Assembly (NCBI GenBank): GCA_034506395.1
Contig: JAPDPQ010000005.1
Location: 1 to 64,000, forward strand
Direction: 5' to 3'
DNA length: 64,000 bases
From: a candidate division KSB1 bacterium
GTDB taxonomy: Bacteria; Zhuqueibacterota; Zhuqueibacteria; Thermofontimicrobiales; Thermofontimicrobiaceae
Shown: positions 36,526 through 45,665 of the stretch, piece after piece
Position numbering within the stretch: position 1 is the first letter of the stretch
Layout of the letters: every line of letters begins with the position of its first letter
Notes under the pieces: generated by a model
Seen by the model: only the letters and a program-made list of their open reading frames with translations
The model's database searches: none
What the model was told of the DNA's origin: nothing
Position numbers and translations under genes: made by a program

Positions 36526-37266
36526 ATGGGAGCAAAACGAAGACATCAGCATTACCCGGGTCGCTGGCGACGACAACACCGCCGTAAAACATTGGATGAA
36601 TATCTTGAAATCCTCTGGTACATGCAGGAGCGCCACGGCACCAATCTCAAGAAATTTATGATCCATGAGGAATTTGACTGGCAACCAGGGGTAGCGGAAG
36701 AATTACAATCGATGGGATATATTGAACAAAGCGAAACGGAATTGAAATTCACTCCAGCAGGGTATGAAAAAGCCAGGCAATTGGTCCGTTCTCATCGATT
36801 GGCTGAACGATTGCTCACCGACGTGTTGAATATGAAATTGGATCATGCTGAGACCAGTGCCTGCGAGTTTGAGCATATCATCGTCCCCGAGATTGTCGAT
36901 GGGATTTGCACATTATTAGGCCACCCGAAGATTTGTCCCCATGGGCTACCCATTCCAGAAGGCAATTGCTGTCGCGAAGCAAAGCGCTCTATTGAGTCAG
37001 CGACCAAAAATCTAAACCAGCTCCAGGTGGGTCAGCAGGCTCGGATCGCCTACATTAACACGCGATCGAATTCCCGCATGCATCAATTGACGCAACTGGG
37101 CATTCGACCTGGTGCTATCATCTGGATCCATCAAAAATATCCAGCACTGGTGATACGAACCGATCACACTCAGATCGCTTTGGATGAAGAGATCGCTAAT
37201 GACATTCTCGTTTGGGAGCTCCAATCAGGATCAGTCGCAACAAAGGATCCAGCGTCTGAAGGCTAA
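36526..37266 (+). CDS. DtxR/MntR-type metalloregulator with C-terminal FeoA domain
   Basis: 246 residues with AGGAG eight bases before the ATG. A basic N-terminal tail (residues 4-21, rich in H and R) precedes a winged helix domain (about 22-85) and a dimerisation/metal domain (86-160) with DHAETSACEFEHIIV and GHPKICPHGLPIP, which match the conserved metal-ligand blocks of the DtxR family. Residues about 164-233 are an SH3-like FeoA domain (LNQLQVGQQARIAYI ... LTQLGIRPGA). It should sense Fe2+ or Mn2+ and regulate metal uptake. It lies 157 bp after feoB on the same strand. The basic, histidine-containing tail is unusual. Confidence 0.88.
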   Translation: MGAKRRHQHYPGRWRRQHRRKTLDEYLEILWYMQERHGTNLKKFMIHEEFDWQPGVAEELQSMGYIEQSETELKFTPAGYEKARQLVRSHRLAERLLTDVLNMKLDHAETSACEFEHIIVPEIVDGICTLLGHPKICPHGLPIPEGNCCREAKRSIESATKNLNQLQVGQQARIAYINTRSNSRMHQLTQLGIRPGAIIWIHQKYPALVIRTDHTQIALDEEIANDILVWELQSGSVATKDPASEG

Positions 37267-37671
37267 TTGTGATTTGATGTTACCAGCCATGAAAGCAAAT
37301 TAGGGCGCTCACGATAGTTCACTCATCACTGGAAGATGATTTTACAAATTGATGACAAAAGCGGAATTTTTTCGAACGAATGATTCGGATGGCGTTCCAG
37401 GTCGGATCACGAAGCGTGAAAATTACTTTGGCTTTCTGCTGATATTTAATTGGATACAACTCTAACTACCAAATTCAGATCGATCATTGCTACTTCAAAT
37501 AGGGCGGCAATTTCTTTAAAATGGTTTCTGTGTGAATCAAACTTGAAGATGGCTGAATTCGCAGGCATGAGAGCAATTCTGTGGCAAGGACTCGAATAAA
37601 CGGCTGTCAGTAGATTTGGATATCCGAACCAGATCCCCATCTGGAATGCCGTTGCTCATTCAGGGACAAAC

Positions 37672-37697
37672 AAAAAAGGCAACCTTTTGGGTTGCCC
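37672..37697 (-). terminator. Intrinsic terminator of the ribosomal protein operon
   Basis: On the minus strand GGCAACC-loop-GGTTGCC is followed by TTTTTT, 26 bp past the rplQ stop. It closes the long tRNA-tuf-ribosomal block. The remaining 37267-37670 between the DtxR gene and this site shows nothing recognisable. Confidence 0.92.
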
Positions 37698-37722
37698 TAA
37701 TCTGTCTATTTTTGACTTGCAA

Positions 37723-38178
37723 CTATTCTTCGGCTTCCACTTCTTCTTTCGTTTCGGCTTTTTTCTCAGTAGCGGACTCCTTTTCAGCTTTTTTCTTTTC
37801 CTTCTTTTCTTTACGAACCGACTCAAAATCGACGAGCTCGACGTAAGCGAGCTCGGCGCCATCGCCCGAGCGTCGTCCCAGTTTGACAATGCGGGTATAG
37901 CCTCCATTTCGGGTGGCATATACTGGAGCGATGTCGGTAAATAGCTCTTTGACCACATGTTGGTCGCGGACAATTCTCAGGACTAACCGGCGAGCATGCA
38001 GCGTACCTTTTTTGGCAAAACCAATGAGCCGTTCGGCCAAAGGACGTAGCGCTTTGGCTTTCGCTGTGGTTGTGCGAATCTTCTTATGCGTAAAGAGTTG
38101 GGTTACCAGGTTCGCTAACATCGCCCGTCGATGGCTGGCCGGTCGGCCCAATTGGCTAAACGATTTTCGATGTCTCAT
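37723..38178 (-). CDS. rplQ: 50S ribosomal protein L17
   Basis: 151 residues. The L17 core (1-115) starts MRHRKSFSQLGRPASHRRAM and has the LVTQLFTHKKIRTT and RNGGYTRIVKLGRRSGDGAEL blocks. About 35 C-terminal residues are almost only Lys, Glu and Ala and have no counterpart in the ~117-127-aa L17 of most bacteria. The tail is probably disordered. It is last in the alpha cluster, after rpoA, and followed by the terminator. Confidence 0.97.
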   Translation of the reverse strand: MRHRKSFSQLGRPASHRRAMLANLVTQLFTHKKIRTTTAKAKALRPLAERLIGFAKKGTLHARRLVLRIVRDQHVVKELFTDIAPVYATRNGGYTRIVKLGRRSGDGAELAYVELVDFESVRKEKKEKKKAEKESATEKKAETKEEVEAEE

Positions 38179-38200
38179 GATCTCGTTATCCTCGATTGCA

Positions 38201-39187
38201 TCAATAATTTTCGGTTTTCAAATACTTATCCACATCCATTCCAAAATGCAGGCCCTTCTCTTCCAGAATCTTAGTCAATTCTGATAACGACTTTCTTCCA
38301 AAATTTCGGAACTTCAACATTTCCTGCTCATCGCGTCTTACCAGGTCACCAATGGTCTTGATATTTGCCGCTAAAAGACAATTGTGCGATCGGACCGACA
38401 GTTCTAATTCATCAACACTCATCTTCAGCAACTTCCGAATGCGCAGCACTTCCTCATCGATCTCTGGGCTTTCTTCCTGCTCTGGTTCGATATCGAAATT
38501 AATAAATAGTTGGATATGATCTTTTAATATCTTGCCAGCATAGGTCAGCGCATCGTCCGGAGTGATACTGCCATCGGTTTCAATTTCGAGGATCAACCGC
38601 TCATAATCGACCTTCTGGCCAACGCGGGTATTTTCCACTTTGTAACCCACTTTCTTTACTGGAGAGAAAATGGCATCGATCGGGATAGTGCCAATGGGCT
38701 GATCGGGCAATTTGTTTTCTTCAGCGGAAACATATCCCTTCCCTCTGCCAATTTTCAATTCGACCCGAAAATGCGCGTCCTCGTTCAATGTGGCTAGATG
38801 AAGATCTGGATTCAAAATCTCAAAATCTGTGGTGCCGTTCATGATGTCTCGCGCTTTGAACTCCATTGGCCCCTTCAAATCGAGCGTCACTTTGTCCGGT
38901 CGTTTATTGAGCAGCTTAATTCGAACCTGTTTCAGGTTTAAAATGATCTCTGCCACATCCTCCACTACCCCAGGGATGGTGGAGAACTCATGCAGCACAT
39001 TCTCAAACCGAACCGATGTGATTGCTGCCCCTGGCAATGATGACAGCAACACCCGCCGCAGGGCATTACCAATGGTTACACCAAACCCTCGTTCTAACGG
39101 CTGCACTGTAAATTTGCCGTAGGTATTGGTGTACGTTGCTTCATCTAACTCAATGCTCTCTGGCATTTTTAAAGTTGGCAAATTCAT
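38201..39187 (-). CDS. rpoA: DNA-directed RNA polymerase subunit alpha
   Basis: 328 residues from the ATG at 39187 (GGAG eight bases upstream; the codon before it is an in-frame TTG). The N-terminal assembly domain has GFGVTIGNALRRVLLSSLPG near 35-54, and the C-terminal domain (about 245-328) has LLAANIKTIGDLVRR and FRNFGRKSLSEL, which bind UP elements and activators. Length is normal for the family. It lies between rpsD and rplQ, the standard alpha-operon order. Confidence 0.98.
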   Translation of the reverse strand: MNLPTLKMPESIELDEATYTNTYGKFTVQPLERGFGVTIGNALRRVLLSSLPGAAITSVRFENVLHEFSTIPGVVEDVAEIILNLKQVRIKLLNKRPDKVTLDLKGPMEFKARDIMNGTTDFEILNPDLHLATLNEDAHFRVELKIGRGKGYVSAEENKLPDQPIGTIPIDAIFSPVKKVGYKVENTRVGQKVDYERLILEIETDGSITPDDALTYAGKILKDHIQLFINFDIEPEQEESPEIDEEVLRIRKLLKMSVDELELSVRSHNCLLAANIKTIGDLVRRDEQEMLKFRNFGRKSLSELTKILEEKGLHFGMDVDKYLKTENY

Positions 39188-39222
39188 CAATCAAACTCCT
39201 CATGGATTGATGGTTTATCATA

Positions 39223-39852
39223 TTACTTGGAATACAATTCAACAATTAAGGATTCGTTGATCGGCTCGGGTAGCTCAGCTCGAGCCGGAACGTTTACGAA
39301 AGTGCCGGTGAGATTAGCCTTGTCCAGGAGCAACCAGGGATATTGGCGATCATCTTTGATTTTGCGCAATGAGCTATGAATGAGCGCCATCTTCTTGCTT
39401 TTGTCCCGAACTTTGACCACGTCACCAGCTTTCAATAAATATGAGGGGGTATCGACAATTTGATCGTTCACTAAAAAATGTCTATGTCTGACCAGCAATC
39501 GTGCGCTCTTCCGCGATGGTGCAAATCCAAGACGAAATATCACATTATCCAGACGCCGCTCTAAGAATTGCAATAGCGTTTCGCCAGTAATTCCTTTCAT
39601 CCGTTCTGCGGCCTCAAAGTAGTTTTTGAACTGGCGTTCCAGGATACCGTAAATGCGACGCACTTTCTGTTTTTCGCGAAGCTGTAAGCCATATTCACTT
39701 TGTTTGAACCGGCGTGTGCGCCCATGCTGACCTGGTGCATACCCTTTGCGCTCGAATGGGCATTTATTGGTATTACATTTAATCCCCTTCAAAAACAACT
39801 TTTGGCCTTCTCGGCGGCACAATTTGCAGTCAGGACCACTATATCTTGCCAT
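39223..39852 (-). CDS. rpsD: 30S ribosomal protein S4
   Basis: 209 residues. It starts [16 protein letters not shown] and keeps four cysteines in the first ~32 residues (CKLC...CNTNKC), the zinc-binding C+ form. An S4 RNA-binding domain (about 98-160) has [12 protein letters not shown] and [21 protein letters not shown] lies ten bases before the ATG. S4 is an assembly initiator of the 30S subunit and in many bacteria represses its own operon; no such target could be made out here. Confidence 0.98.
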   Translation of the reverse strand: MARYSGPDCKLCRREGQKLFLKGIKCNTNKCPFERKGYAPGQHGRTRRFKQSEYGLQLREKQKVRRIYGILERQFKNYFEAAERMKGITGETLLQFLERRLDNVIFRLGFAPSRKSARLLVRHRHFLVNDQIVDTPSYLLKAGDVVKVRDKSKKMALIHSSLRKIKDDRQYPWLLLDKANLTGTFVNVPARAELPEPINESLIVELYSK

Positions 39853-39894
39853 TTATATAAAACCTCCATATCGCATTTCATTCAAATCTGATTG

Positions 39895-40284
39895 TTAAAC
39901 CCGACGTCGTTTCGGCGGACGGCAGCCATTATGAGGGATCGGTGTCACATCTTTGATCGCAGTGATCTGCAATCCAGCCGCTTGAATGGAGCGCACCGCT
40001 GCCTCTCGTCCAGCTCCGGGTCCCTTCACGAGAACTTCCACTTTTCGTAATCCCAGTTCTAATGCTTCCTTTGCCGCCGTCTCGGCTGCTAATTGAGCCG
40101 CAAAGGGCGTGCTTTTTCTGGAACCTTTGTATCCGACACGACCAGCAGATGCCCATGAAATCACATTACCATAATTATCGGTTAGCGATACAATTGTATT
40201 GTTGAATGTCGATTTGATATGGGCTACGCCTGTCGCTTCAACTTTTTCGCGCTTCTTGGTCCGTTTCGGTTTTGATTTCGCCAA
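39895..40284 (-). CDS. rpsK: 30S ribosomal protein S11 (TTG start)
   Basis: 129 residues from a TTG at 40284. The frame extends five codons upstream only through the RBS itself (GAGGAGG), so the start six bases after it is preferred and gives the usual short basic N-terminus ([13 protein letters not shown]). Conserved blocks: [35 protein letters not shown] and the C-terminal [19 protein letters not shown]11 lines the platform of the 30S subunit near the E site. Lies between rpsM and rpsD. Confidence 0.96.
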   Translation of the reverse strand: MAKSKPKRTKKREKVEATGVAHIKSTFNNTIVSLTDNYGNVISWASAGRVGYKGSRKSTPFAAQLAAETAAKEALELGLRKVEVLVKGPGAGREAAVRSIQAAGLQITAIKDVTPIPHNGCRPPKRRRV

Positions 40285-40334
40285 AGTTTGCCTCCTCAAT
40301 CATTATCTGCTTCACACCGAATCTTGGTGGTTCG

Positions 40335-40718
40335 TTAGCTGCTTTTTGCTTTTGCTTTCTTCGCACCGATCACGGTTCTGCGCCTTCCCGTCCGGGTCCG
40401 CGCGTTGGTATGCGTCCTCTGTCCACGAACCGGCAAGCCGCGTCGATGCCGAATGCCTCGATAGCAGCCAATATCCATCAATCGCTTAATATTCATGGCG
40501 ATCTCAGTGCGCAATGCGCCCTCAACTTTGTAATCGCCTAACACATTTCGGATTCTACCGATCTCCTCATTGGTCAAATCCTTCACTCGCGTATCAGGAT
40601 TCACCTGAGCTTTCTCAATGACCTCACGGGACAACGTTCGACCAATGCCGAAAATATAAGTCAATGCGGTTTCCAACCGCTTCTCTTTGGGAAGATCGAC
40701 CCCTGCGATTCGAGCCAA
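40335..40718 (-). CDS. rpsM: 30S ribosomal protein S13 (TTG start)
   Basis: 127 residues. The start codon at 40718 is TTG, placed after AGGAGG, and gives the standard [14 protein letters not shown] beginning. Further family blocks are [10 protein letters not shown] and [22 protein letters not shown]-like sequence (here TRTGRR) with a basic tail. S13 contacts tRNA and the 50S subunit at the head of the 30S. Lies in the usual infA-rpmJ-rpsM-rpsK order. Confidence 0.97.
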   Translation of the reverse strand: MARIAGVDLPKEKRLETALTYIFGIGRTLSREVIEKAQVNPDTRVKDLTNEEIGRIRNVLGDYKVEGALRTEIAMNIKRLMDIGCYRGIRHRRGLPVRGQRTHTNARTRTGRRRTVIGAKKAKAKSS

Positions 40719-40748
40719 AATTACCTCCTACAAATATAAGTTTGATCC

Positions 40749-40862
40749 TTATCCCTGTCGCTGCTTATGACGTGGATTCTTGCAAATGACTCTGAGTCTG
40801 CCCTTGCGCTTGATAATCTTGCACCCCTCACATATTTTTTTCACTGAAGATCGTACTTTCAT
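40749..40862 (-). CDS. rpmJ: 50S ribosomal protein L36
   Basis: 37 residues, read directly from the sequence between infA and rpsM: it starts [15 protein letters not shown] and ends [10 protein letters not shown]. The zinc site is intact (Cys11, Cys14, Cys27, His32), so this is the zinc-dependent form used when zinc is plentiful. Length and position match the family exactly. Confidence 0.97.
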   Translation of the reverse strand: MKVRSSVKKICEGCKIIKRKGRLRVICKNPRHKQRQG

Positions 40863-40882
40863 GGCCTCTCCAAGCTAATTTA

Positions 40883-41101
40883 TCATTTATAACGATAGGT
40901 AATGCGCCCCCGCGTCAGATCATAAGGCGACAGCTCTACCGTCACTTTATCGCCAGGCAAGATCTTGATGAAATGCATTCGCATCTTGCCTGAAATATGT
41001 GCTAATACTTGATGTCCATTTTCCAATTCAACCTTGAATGATGCATTGGGAAGAGTTTCAATAATCGTTCCGTCAACTTTTATTGGTTCTTCCTTTGGCA
41101 T
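40883..41101 (-). CDS. infA: Translation initiation factor IF-1
   Basis: 72 residues, the family length, with an OB fold: [36 protein letters not shown] and [12 protein letters not shown]-1 blocks the A site during initiation. The N-terminus (MPKEEPIKV) is slightly different from the common MAKE start. It lies between map and rpmJ, as in many bacteria. Confidence 0.97.
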   Translation of the reverse strand: MPKEEPIKVDGTIIETLPNASFKVELENGHQVLAHISGKMRMHFIKILPGDKVTVELSPYDLTRGRITYRYK

Positions 41102-41119
41102 AACAATGCTCCGCTTTGG

Positions 41120-41875
41120 TTACAACAGGCCATCAGTTAGAACATCCGCCCCATTTTCTGTAATTGCAATCGTATGTTCAAAATGGGCTGATGGCAAACC
41201 GTCCACAGTGCGAACGGTCCATTTATCATGCTCATCAAATTCGACCTCATAGCCACCCATATTCACCATTGGTTCGATAGCCAAGGTCATCCCTGGCTTT
41301 AACCGCGGCCCTCGATTCGGAGGACCATAATTCGGAATTTGGGGGTCTTCATGGAGCTTTCTTCCAACCCCATGACCCACCAGATCACGCACCACGGAAA
41401 ATCCCGCTTGTTCCACATGCGATTGGATTGTGTGCGATATATCAGATAGACGCCGTCCGCTTTGAGCAACCTCGATCCCTTTGTACAACGCTTCGCGCGT
41501 GACTCGCAGCAATCGTTGGGTCTTTTCTGGGACCTCTCCGATTACGAACGTCTTCGCCCCATCTCCGAAATAATTTTGATATTCTACCCCGATGTCGATG
41601 CTGACAATTTGACCTGGCTTCAACTTTCGCTGCTTTGGCACCCCATGAACCACTTCAGCATCAATTGAGATACAAACGCTAGCTGGAAATCCGCGATACC
41701 CCTTGAATGCTGGGCGCGCTCCGCGCGATCGAATATATTGCTCGACCAGACGATCAATCTCAAGCGTGGTGATTTCTGGGCGAATAAATTGTTCAATATA
41801 ATGAAATGTATCGACAACGATGCGACAGCTATTTCTGATCAGCTCTATTTCTCTGGGACTCTTAATAATAATCAT
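41120..41875 (-). CDS. map: Methionine aminopeptidase, type I
   Basis: 251 residues. Metal and active-site residues are visible in VVHGVP (catalytic His), SIDIGVEYQNYFGDGAKT (two Asp ligands), GHGVGRKLHEDP (His ligand), AIEPM (Glu ligand) and FEHTIAITENG (Glu ligand). It removes the N-terminal Met from nascent proteins. Its ATG overlaps the adk stop (ATGA), implying translational coupling. It stands in the conserved secY-adk-map-infA order. Confidence 0.97.
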   Translation of the reverse strand: MIIIKSPREIELIRNSCRIVVDTFHYIEQFIRPEITTLEIDRLVEQYIRSRGARPAFKGYRGFPASVCISIDAEVVHGVPKQRKLKPGQIVSIDIGVEYQNYFGDGAKTFVIGEVPEKTQRLLRVTREALYKGIEVAQSGRRLSDISHTIQSHVEQAGFSVVRDLVGHGVGRKLHEDPQIPNYGPPNRGPRLKPGMTLAIEPMVNMGGYEVEFDEHDKWTVRTVDGLPSAHFEHTIAITENGADVLTDGLL

Positions 41876-42525
41876 CGAAACTTGACATCCAGGAACGATC
41901 GAATCCGATTTTGAATTTGCTCCACACTCCCATTGGCTGGAAATATTTTCAGCCGATCGCTCTTTTGATAATATTCTTTCAGTGGTTTTGTCTTTTGTTG
42001 ATATACCGCCAACCGAGTTTTCACTGTTTCAGGGGTATCATCTGGCCGTTGGATAATTGCCCCTCCACAGATCGGACATTTATTGTCAGCGGGCGGCGGA
42101 TTACTGATCAAATTAAAATCTTTTCCGCATCCCTGGCAAATCCGTCGACTTGACAACCGCTTCACAATCTCAGCTTCCGCCAATTCTAATTCGATCACCG
42201 CATCAATCGGTTTTTTAATCTGGGCGAGATAATGATCGAGCGCTTCGGCTTGCGGCACGGTTCTCGGATAACCATCGAGAATAAAGCCTCGAGCACAATC
42301 CGAGCTTCCCAGCCGCTCTTTGATTAATCCAATCATCACCTCATCGGGCACCAATTGTCCCTGATCCATATAACCCTTAGCGCTTAAGCCCAGTGGCGTC
42401 CCTTGGGATACAGCTTCGCGCAACATATCCCCGGTGGAGATATTAGGAATCTGATAATATGAACTTAATAATTTTCCCTGAGTTCCTTTGCCAACGCCAG
42501 GAGCACCTAACATCACCAACTGCAT
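41872..42525 (-). CDS. adk: Adenylate kinase, zinc-LID form
   Basis: 217 residues. P-loop GAPGVGKGTQGK (7-18), GFILDGYPRTVPQA in the core, and a long LID with four cysteines (CQGC ... CPIC, about 128-150) for structural zinc. It catalyses AMP + ATP to 2 ADP. It lies 110 bp after secY and overlaps map by four bases. Confidence 0.97.
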   Translation of the reverse strand: MQLVMLGAPGVGKGTQGKLLSSYYQIPNISTGDMLREAVSQGTPLGLSAKGYMDQGQLVPDEVMIGLIKERLGSSDCARGFILDGYPRTVPQAEALDHYLAQIKKPIDAVIELELAEAEIVKRLSSRRICQGCGKDFNLISNPPPADNKCPICGGAIIQRPDDTPETVKTRLAVYQQKTKPLKEYYQKSDRLKIFPANGSVEQIQNRIRSFLDVKFR

Positions 42526-42635
42526 GATTGTCCTTTCAAAAGCACCCCTTCATGAGCCGATCTGTCATCCGATCGTTATCAACCAATTGATACGCAAGTA
42601 TCTCAAAAACTATTCCGATCTCATCCCTTTGAGCC

Positions 42636-43964
42636 TTAAAATCGCCTTCGGCCTCTGATTCTTCCGCCTTTCAAAAAGCCATCATAGTGCCGCATCAGCA
42701 AATGAGATTCGATCTGTTGCAAGGTGTCCAGGGCGACGCCTACGATAATCAATAACGAAGTCCCCCCAAAGAACGATGCGAAATAATATGAGACATTAAT
42801 GAATTTGGTGATGAAATATGGGAAAATCGCCACCAAAGCCAAAAAGATCGATCCTGGTAACGTGATCCGAGTCAGGATATTATCAATGAATTCGGCTGTT
42901 TTTTTCCCAGGTCGAACTCCGGGGATGAAACCGCCGGACTTTTTCATGTTATCAGCGACATCCACTGGATTGAAGGCAATCGCCGTATAAAAATATGTGA
43001 AGAACACGATCAGCGCACCATAGATGATCCAGTAAAGCACTGAGGTATAATCGAAATAGCCAGCTAACGTCTCGATGAATTCATTCTGACGAAATAACGT
43101 TTTGATCGTTCCTGGGATAAACATGATCGATTGGGCAAAGATGATCGGCATCACTCCCGCCGTATTGACTCGCAAAGGAATATGGGTGCTCTGGCCCCCA
43201 TATACCTTTCTGCCGATGACGCGCTTGGCATATTGGACTGGGATTTTGCGGGTGCCCTGTGTGAGCAGCACGACAGCCGCTACAGTTGCGATCATCAGCG
43301 CCCATAAAAAGATTTCAGTGATGGGGCTGCGGATCTTTTCAAATACTTGCTGCAGTTCTGTGATGATCGCATTAGGAAACCGCGCCACAATTCCCACAAA
43401 AATGATCAAAGATATACCATTGCCAATGCCGCGTTCGGTGATCTGCTCGCCCAGCCACATAATCAGCACACAACCGCTAGCCATGGTGATCATGGTGAAG
43501 ATCCGAAACATCATGCCTGGGTTCGGCACGATGGGGGTCGCCATTGCCGGATTGCTAATACTCTCAAGGAACACCGCCAAACCGTACGCCTGAAGCGAAG
43601 CGATGAGCACCGTCCCGTAGCGTGTGTATTGGGTGATCTTTTTCCGCCCCTCCTCACCCTCTTTCTGCAATTTCTGAAAATAAGGGATTACCGCCCCCAA
43701 CAATTGCAGGATAATTGACGATGAAATATAGGGCATAATACCCAATGCAAACACGGTGGCCTGCAACAGCGCTCCTCCAGCAAACATATCGTAGAGGTTG
43801 AAAATGCTGCTCTCCTGAGAAAAATAATCGAACAAAGCTTTACCGTTGATTCCTGGGACTGGAATATGACCACCAATGCGATAAACGATCAAAATCAGAA
43901 TAGTAAAAATAATTCGCTTTTTCAGATCTGGGATTTTGAATATGCTTTGGACAGTTTTCAACAT
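42636..43964 (-). CDS. secY: Protein translocase subunit SecY
   Basis: 442 residues with about ten transmembrane helices. Family blocks: RIGGHIPVPGIN near 26-37, the plug region after it, SLIIFVGIVARFPNAI, and the cytoplasmic loop GVMPIIFAQSIMFIPGTI; it ends KGGRIRGRRRF. It forms the Sec channel in the inner membrane. Its ATG overlaps the rplO stop by seven bases, which suggests coupled translation. Confidence 0.97.
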   Translation of the reverse strand: MLKTVQSIFKIPDLKKRIIFTILILIVYRIGGHIPVPGINGKALFDYFSQESSIFNLYDMFAGGALLQATVFALGIMPYISSSIILQLLGAVIPYFQKLQKEGEEGRKKITQYTRYGTVLIASLQAYGLAVFLESISNPAMATPIVPNPGMMFRIFTMITMASGCVLIMWLGEQITERGIGNGISLIIFVGIVARFPNAIITELQQVFEKIRSPITEIFLWALMIATVAAVVLLTQGTRKIPVQYAKRVIGRKVYGGQSTHIPLRVNTAGVMPIIFAQSIMFIPGTIKTLFRQNEFIETLAGYFDYTSVLYWIIYGALIVFFTYFYTAIAFNPVDVADNMKKSGGFIPGVRPGKKTAEFIDNILTRITLPGSIFLALVAIFPYFITKFINVSYYFASFFGGTSLLIIVGVALDTLQQIESHLLMRHYDGFLKGGRIRGRRRF

Positions 43965-44401
43965 AATAGGTCAACCCTTCCTTGAGCCGCTGTGATCTTA
44001 TCCCTGGCTGATTGGCTGAATGCATGAGCGCTAACTTCCAGTTGTCGCGTCACCTCACCGTCTCCCAGGATTTTCACCGGCACATGCCGCTTGCTGATCA
44101 ATCCCCGCTCATAAAGCACTTGGGGGTTGATAACGGTTACCTCACTCAACCGTTCCAGGTCCTTCAAATTCACGATCTGAAATTCTTTTTTAAAACGATT
44201 ATGGAAACCTCGTTTTGGTAGCCGGCGCTGAAGCGGAGTCTGCCCACCTTCAAAGCCTAATTTGCTTTTGAAACCAGACCTCGAACGCGCACCTTTTTCA
44301 CCACGGCCAGAGGTACTGCCATGTCCCGAACCTTCACCTCGCCCCACACGCTTCCGCTTCTTGCGAGAGCCAGGTGCATAAGTTAAACTCCCTAAATTCA
44401 T
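43958..44401 (-). CDS. rplO: 50S ribosomal protein L15
   Basis: 147 residues from the ATG at 44401 (GAGG five bases upstream), which gives MNLGSLTYAPGSRKKRKRVGRG. The open frame runs 24 codons further into rpmD without an RBS. Conserved blocks: GRGEGSGHGSTSGRGEKGARSRSG-type glycine/arginine region and GFEGGQTPLQRRLPKRGF. It binds 23S rRNA late in 50S assembly. Lies between rpmD and secY. Confidence 0.96.
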   Translation of the reverse strand: MNLGSLTYAPGSRKKRKRVGRGEGSGHGSTSGRGEKGARSRSGFKSKLGFEGGQTPLQRRLPKRGFHNRFKKEFQIVNLKDLERLSEVTVINPQVLYERGLISKRHVPVKILGDGEVTRQLEVSAHAFSQSARDKITAAQGRVDLLC

Positions 44402-44450
44402 ATCATCCTCAACAGCTTTATCTTCAGTCCCCCAAAAATTGACTTGCTGA

Positions 44451-44648
44451 TTATTCGATCTCTTCCACCTCAACTAGATGACTTACTTTTTTAATCATCC
44501 CGCGAATTTGTGGCGTATCTCGATGCTCGACCGTTTGATGCATTCGGCGCAATCCTAACGTTCGCACCGTGATCTTCTGCTTCTCGCTATAATCAATAGG
44601 ACTGCGTTTCAAAGTGATTCTCAATTTTTTGATCTTTTCGCTGCTCAT
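44451..44648 (-). CDS. rpmD: 50S ribosomal protein L30
   Basis: 65 residues from the ATG at 44648; the frame opens at a TTG four codons earlier without a better RBS. The L30 fold shows in [38 protein letters not shown] and [14 protein letters not shown]. Family length is about 60. Lies between rpsE and rplO. Confidence 0.95.
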   Translation of the reverse strand: MSSEKIKKLRITLKRSPIDYSEKQKITVRTLGLRRMHQTVEHRDTPQIRGMIKKVSHLVEVEEIE

Positions 44649-44688
44649 TTCGTTTCTCAATTTTGCTGCTGGTTATCATCCCAAATTT

Positions 44689-45210
44689 TCACGATAATGG
44701 TTTAGTGAACACCTCTTTGTAGCTCACACCCTTTTTCTTAGCCACCTGTTGAACATCCAGCAATTCATTCAGTGCTTTCATTGTCGCTTTTACGACATTA
44801 TGCGGATTGGACGAGCCAAGGGATTTGGTAAGGATGTTTTTGATGCCCGCCGCGTCCAGTACCGCTCGAACCGCTCCACCAGCGATCACACCAGTTCCTG
44901 GGGACGCCGGCTTCAGAAATACTTTAGCGGCACCGAATTTGGCTGTAATGGCATGAGGAATCGTCCCATTGATCACTGGAACTCGAACCAGATTTTTCTT
45001 CGCGTTATCGGTTCCTTTGGTGATTGCGTCAGTTACTTCGTTCGCCTTGCCAAGACCAATCCCCACGTGGCCATTACCGTCACCAACCACAACAATGGCA
45101 TTAAAACTAAACCGTCGCCCCCCTTTGACCACTTTGGCAACCCGATTCACTTGAACCACGCGTTCTTTGAGATCCAGTTCTCCAGGACTGATGCGTTCTA
45201 CTCTTTTCAC
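44689..45210 (-). CDS. rpsE: 30S ribosomal protein S5 (GTG start)
   Basis: 173 residues from a GTG at 45210, which has GGAGAG seven bases upstream. Another in-frame GTG at 45225 lies at the RBS itself. The double-stranded-RNA-binding domain has [19 protein letters not shown] and [17 protein letters not shown], followed by the C-terminal domain ([19 protein letters not shown]). S5 contributes to mRNA entry and decoding accuracy. Confidence 0.96.
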   Translation of the reverse strand: MKRVERISPGELDLKERVVQVNRVAKVVKGGRRFSFNAIVVVGDGNGHVGIGLGKANEVTDAITKGTDNAKKNLVRVPVINGTIPHAITAKFGAAKVFLKPASPGTGVIAGGAVRAVLDAAGIKNILTKSLGSSNPHNVVKATMKALNELLDVQQVAKKKGVSYKEVFTKPLS

Positions 45211-45233
45211 AATTGCTCTCTCCACGTTTTTCG

Positions 45234-45608
45234 TTAGAACTTCAAACCACCTTTGCGGGCAGCATCGGCCACTGCCTTCACTCGACCATGATAGATATAG
45301 CCATTGCGATCAAACACCACCTTATCCACATTGAGCGCCAATGCCTTTTTCGCAATACCAGCTCCCACTACTTCTGCTTGCTTTAATTTGGTCTTGGCCT
45401 GCTCGACCTCTGGCAACAGCTCTTTGGTTAAGGTTGAAACCCCTGTTAGCGTGCGCTGATTCACATCATCCACTAATTGCGCATAGGTATGCTTCAGACT
45501 CTTATAGACCACCAGTCGCGGCCGTTCTGGAGTGCCGAACACCCGCTTTCTAATATGCTGCTTCTTGCGCAATCGAGCATAGTCGTGTTGTTTTCTGCTT
45601 AATCTCAT
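45234..45608 (-). CDS. rplR: 50S ribosomal protein L18
   Basis: 124 residues from the ATG at 45608; the frame runs ten codons further to a TTG that would give an atypical start. Blocks: [54 protein letters not shown] and the end GGLKF. L18 helps 5S rRNA join the 50S subunit. Lies between rplF and rpsE. Confidence 0.96.
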   Translation of the reverse strand: MRLSRKQHDYARLRKKQHIRKRVFGTPERPRLVVYKSLKHTYAQLVDDVNQRTLTGVSTLTKELLPEVEQAKTKLKQAEVVGAGIAKKALALNVDKVVFDRNGYIYHGRVKAVADAARKGGLKF

Positions 45609-45665
45609 AATTTCATCGTATGGTTTAATTAGGTCCAATCAACTAATATTTATGCGTACGAATCT

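Noticed and set aside
35747-36661. 304-codon plus-strand frame across feoB end and the DtxR gene
   Set aside because: It overlaps two well-supported genes in another frame and its composition (Cys, His, Arg rich) is not protein-like.
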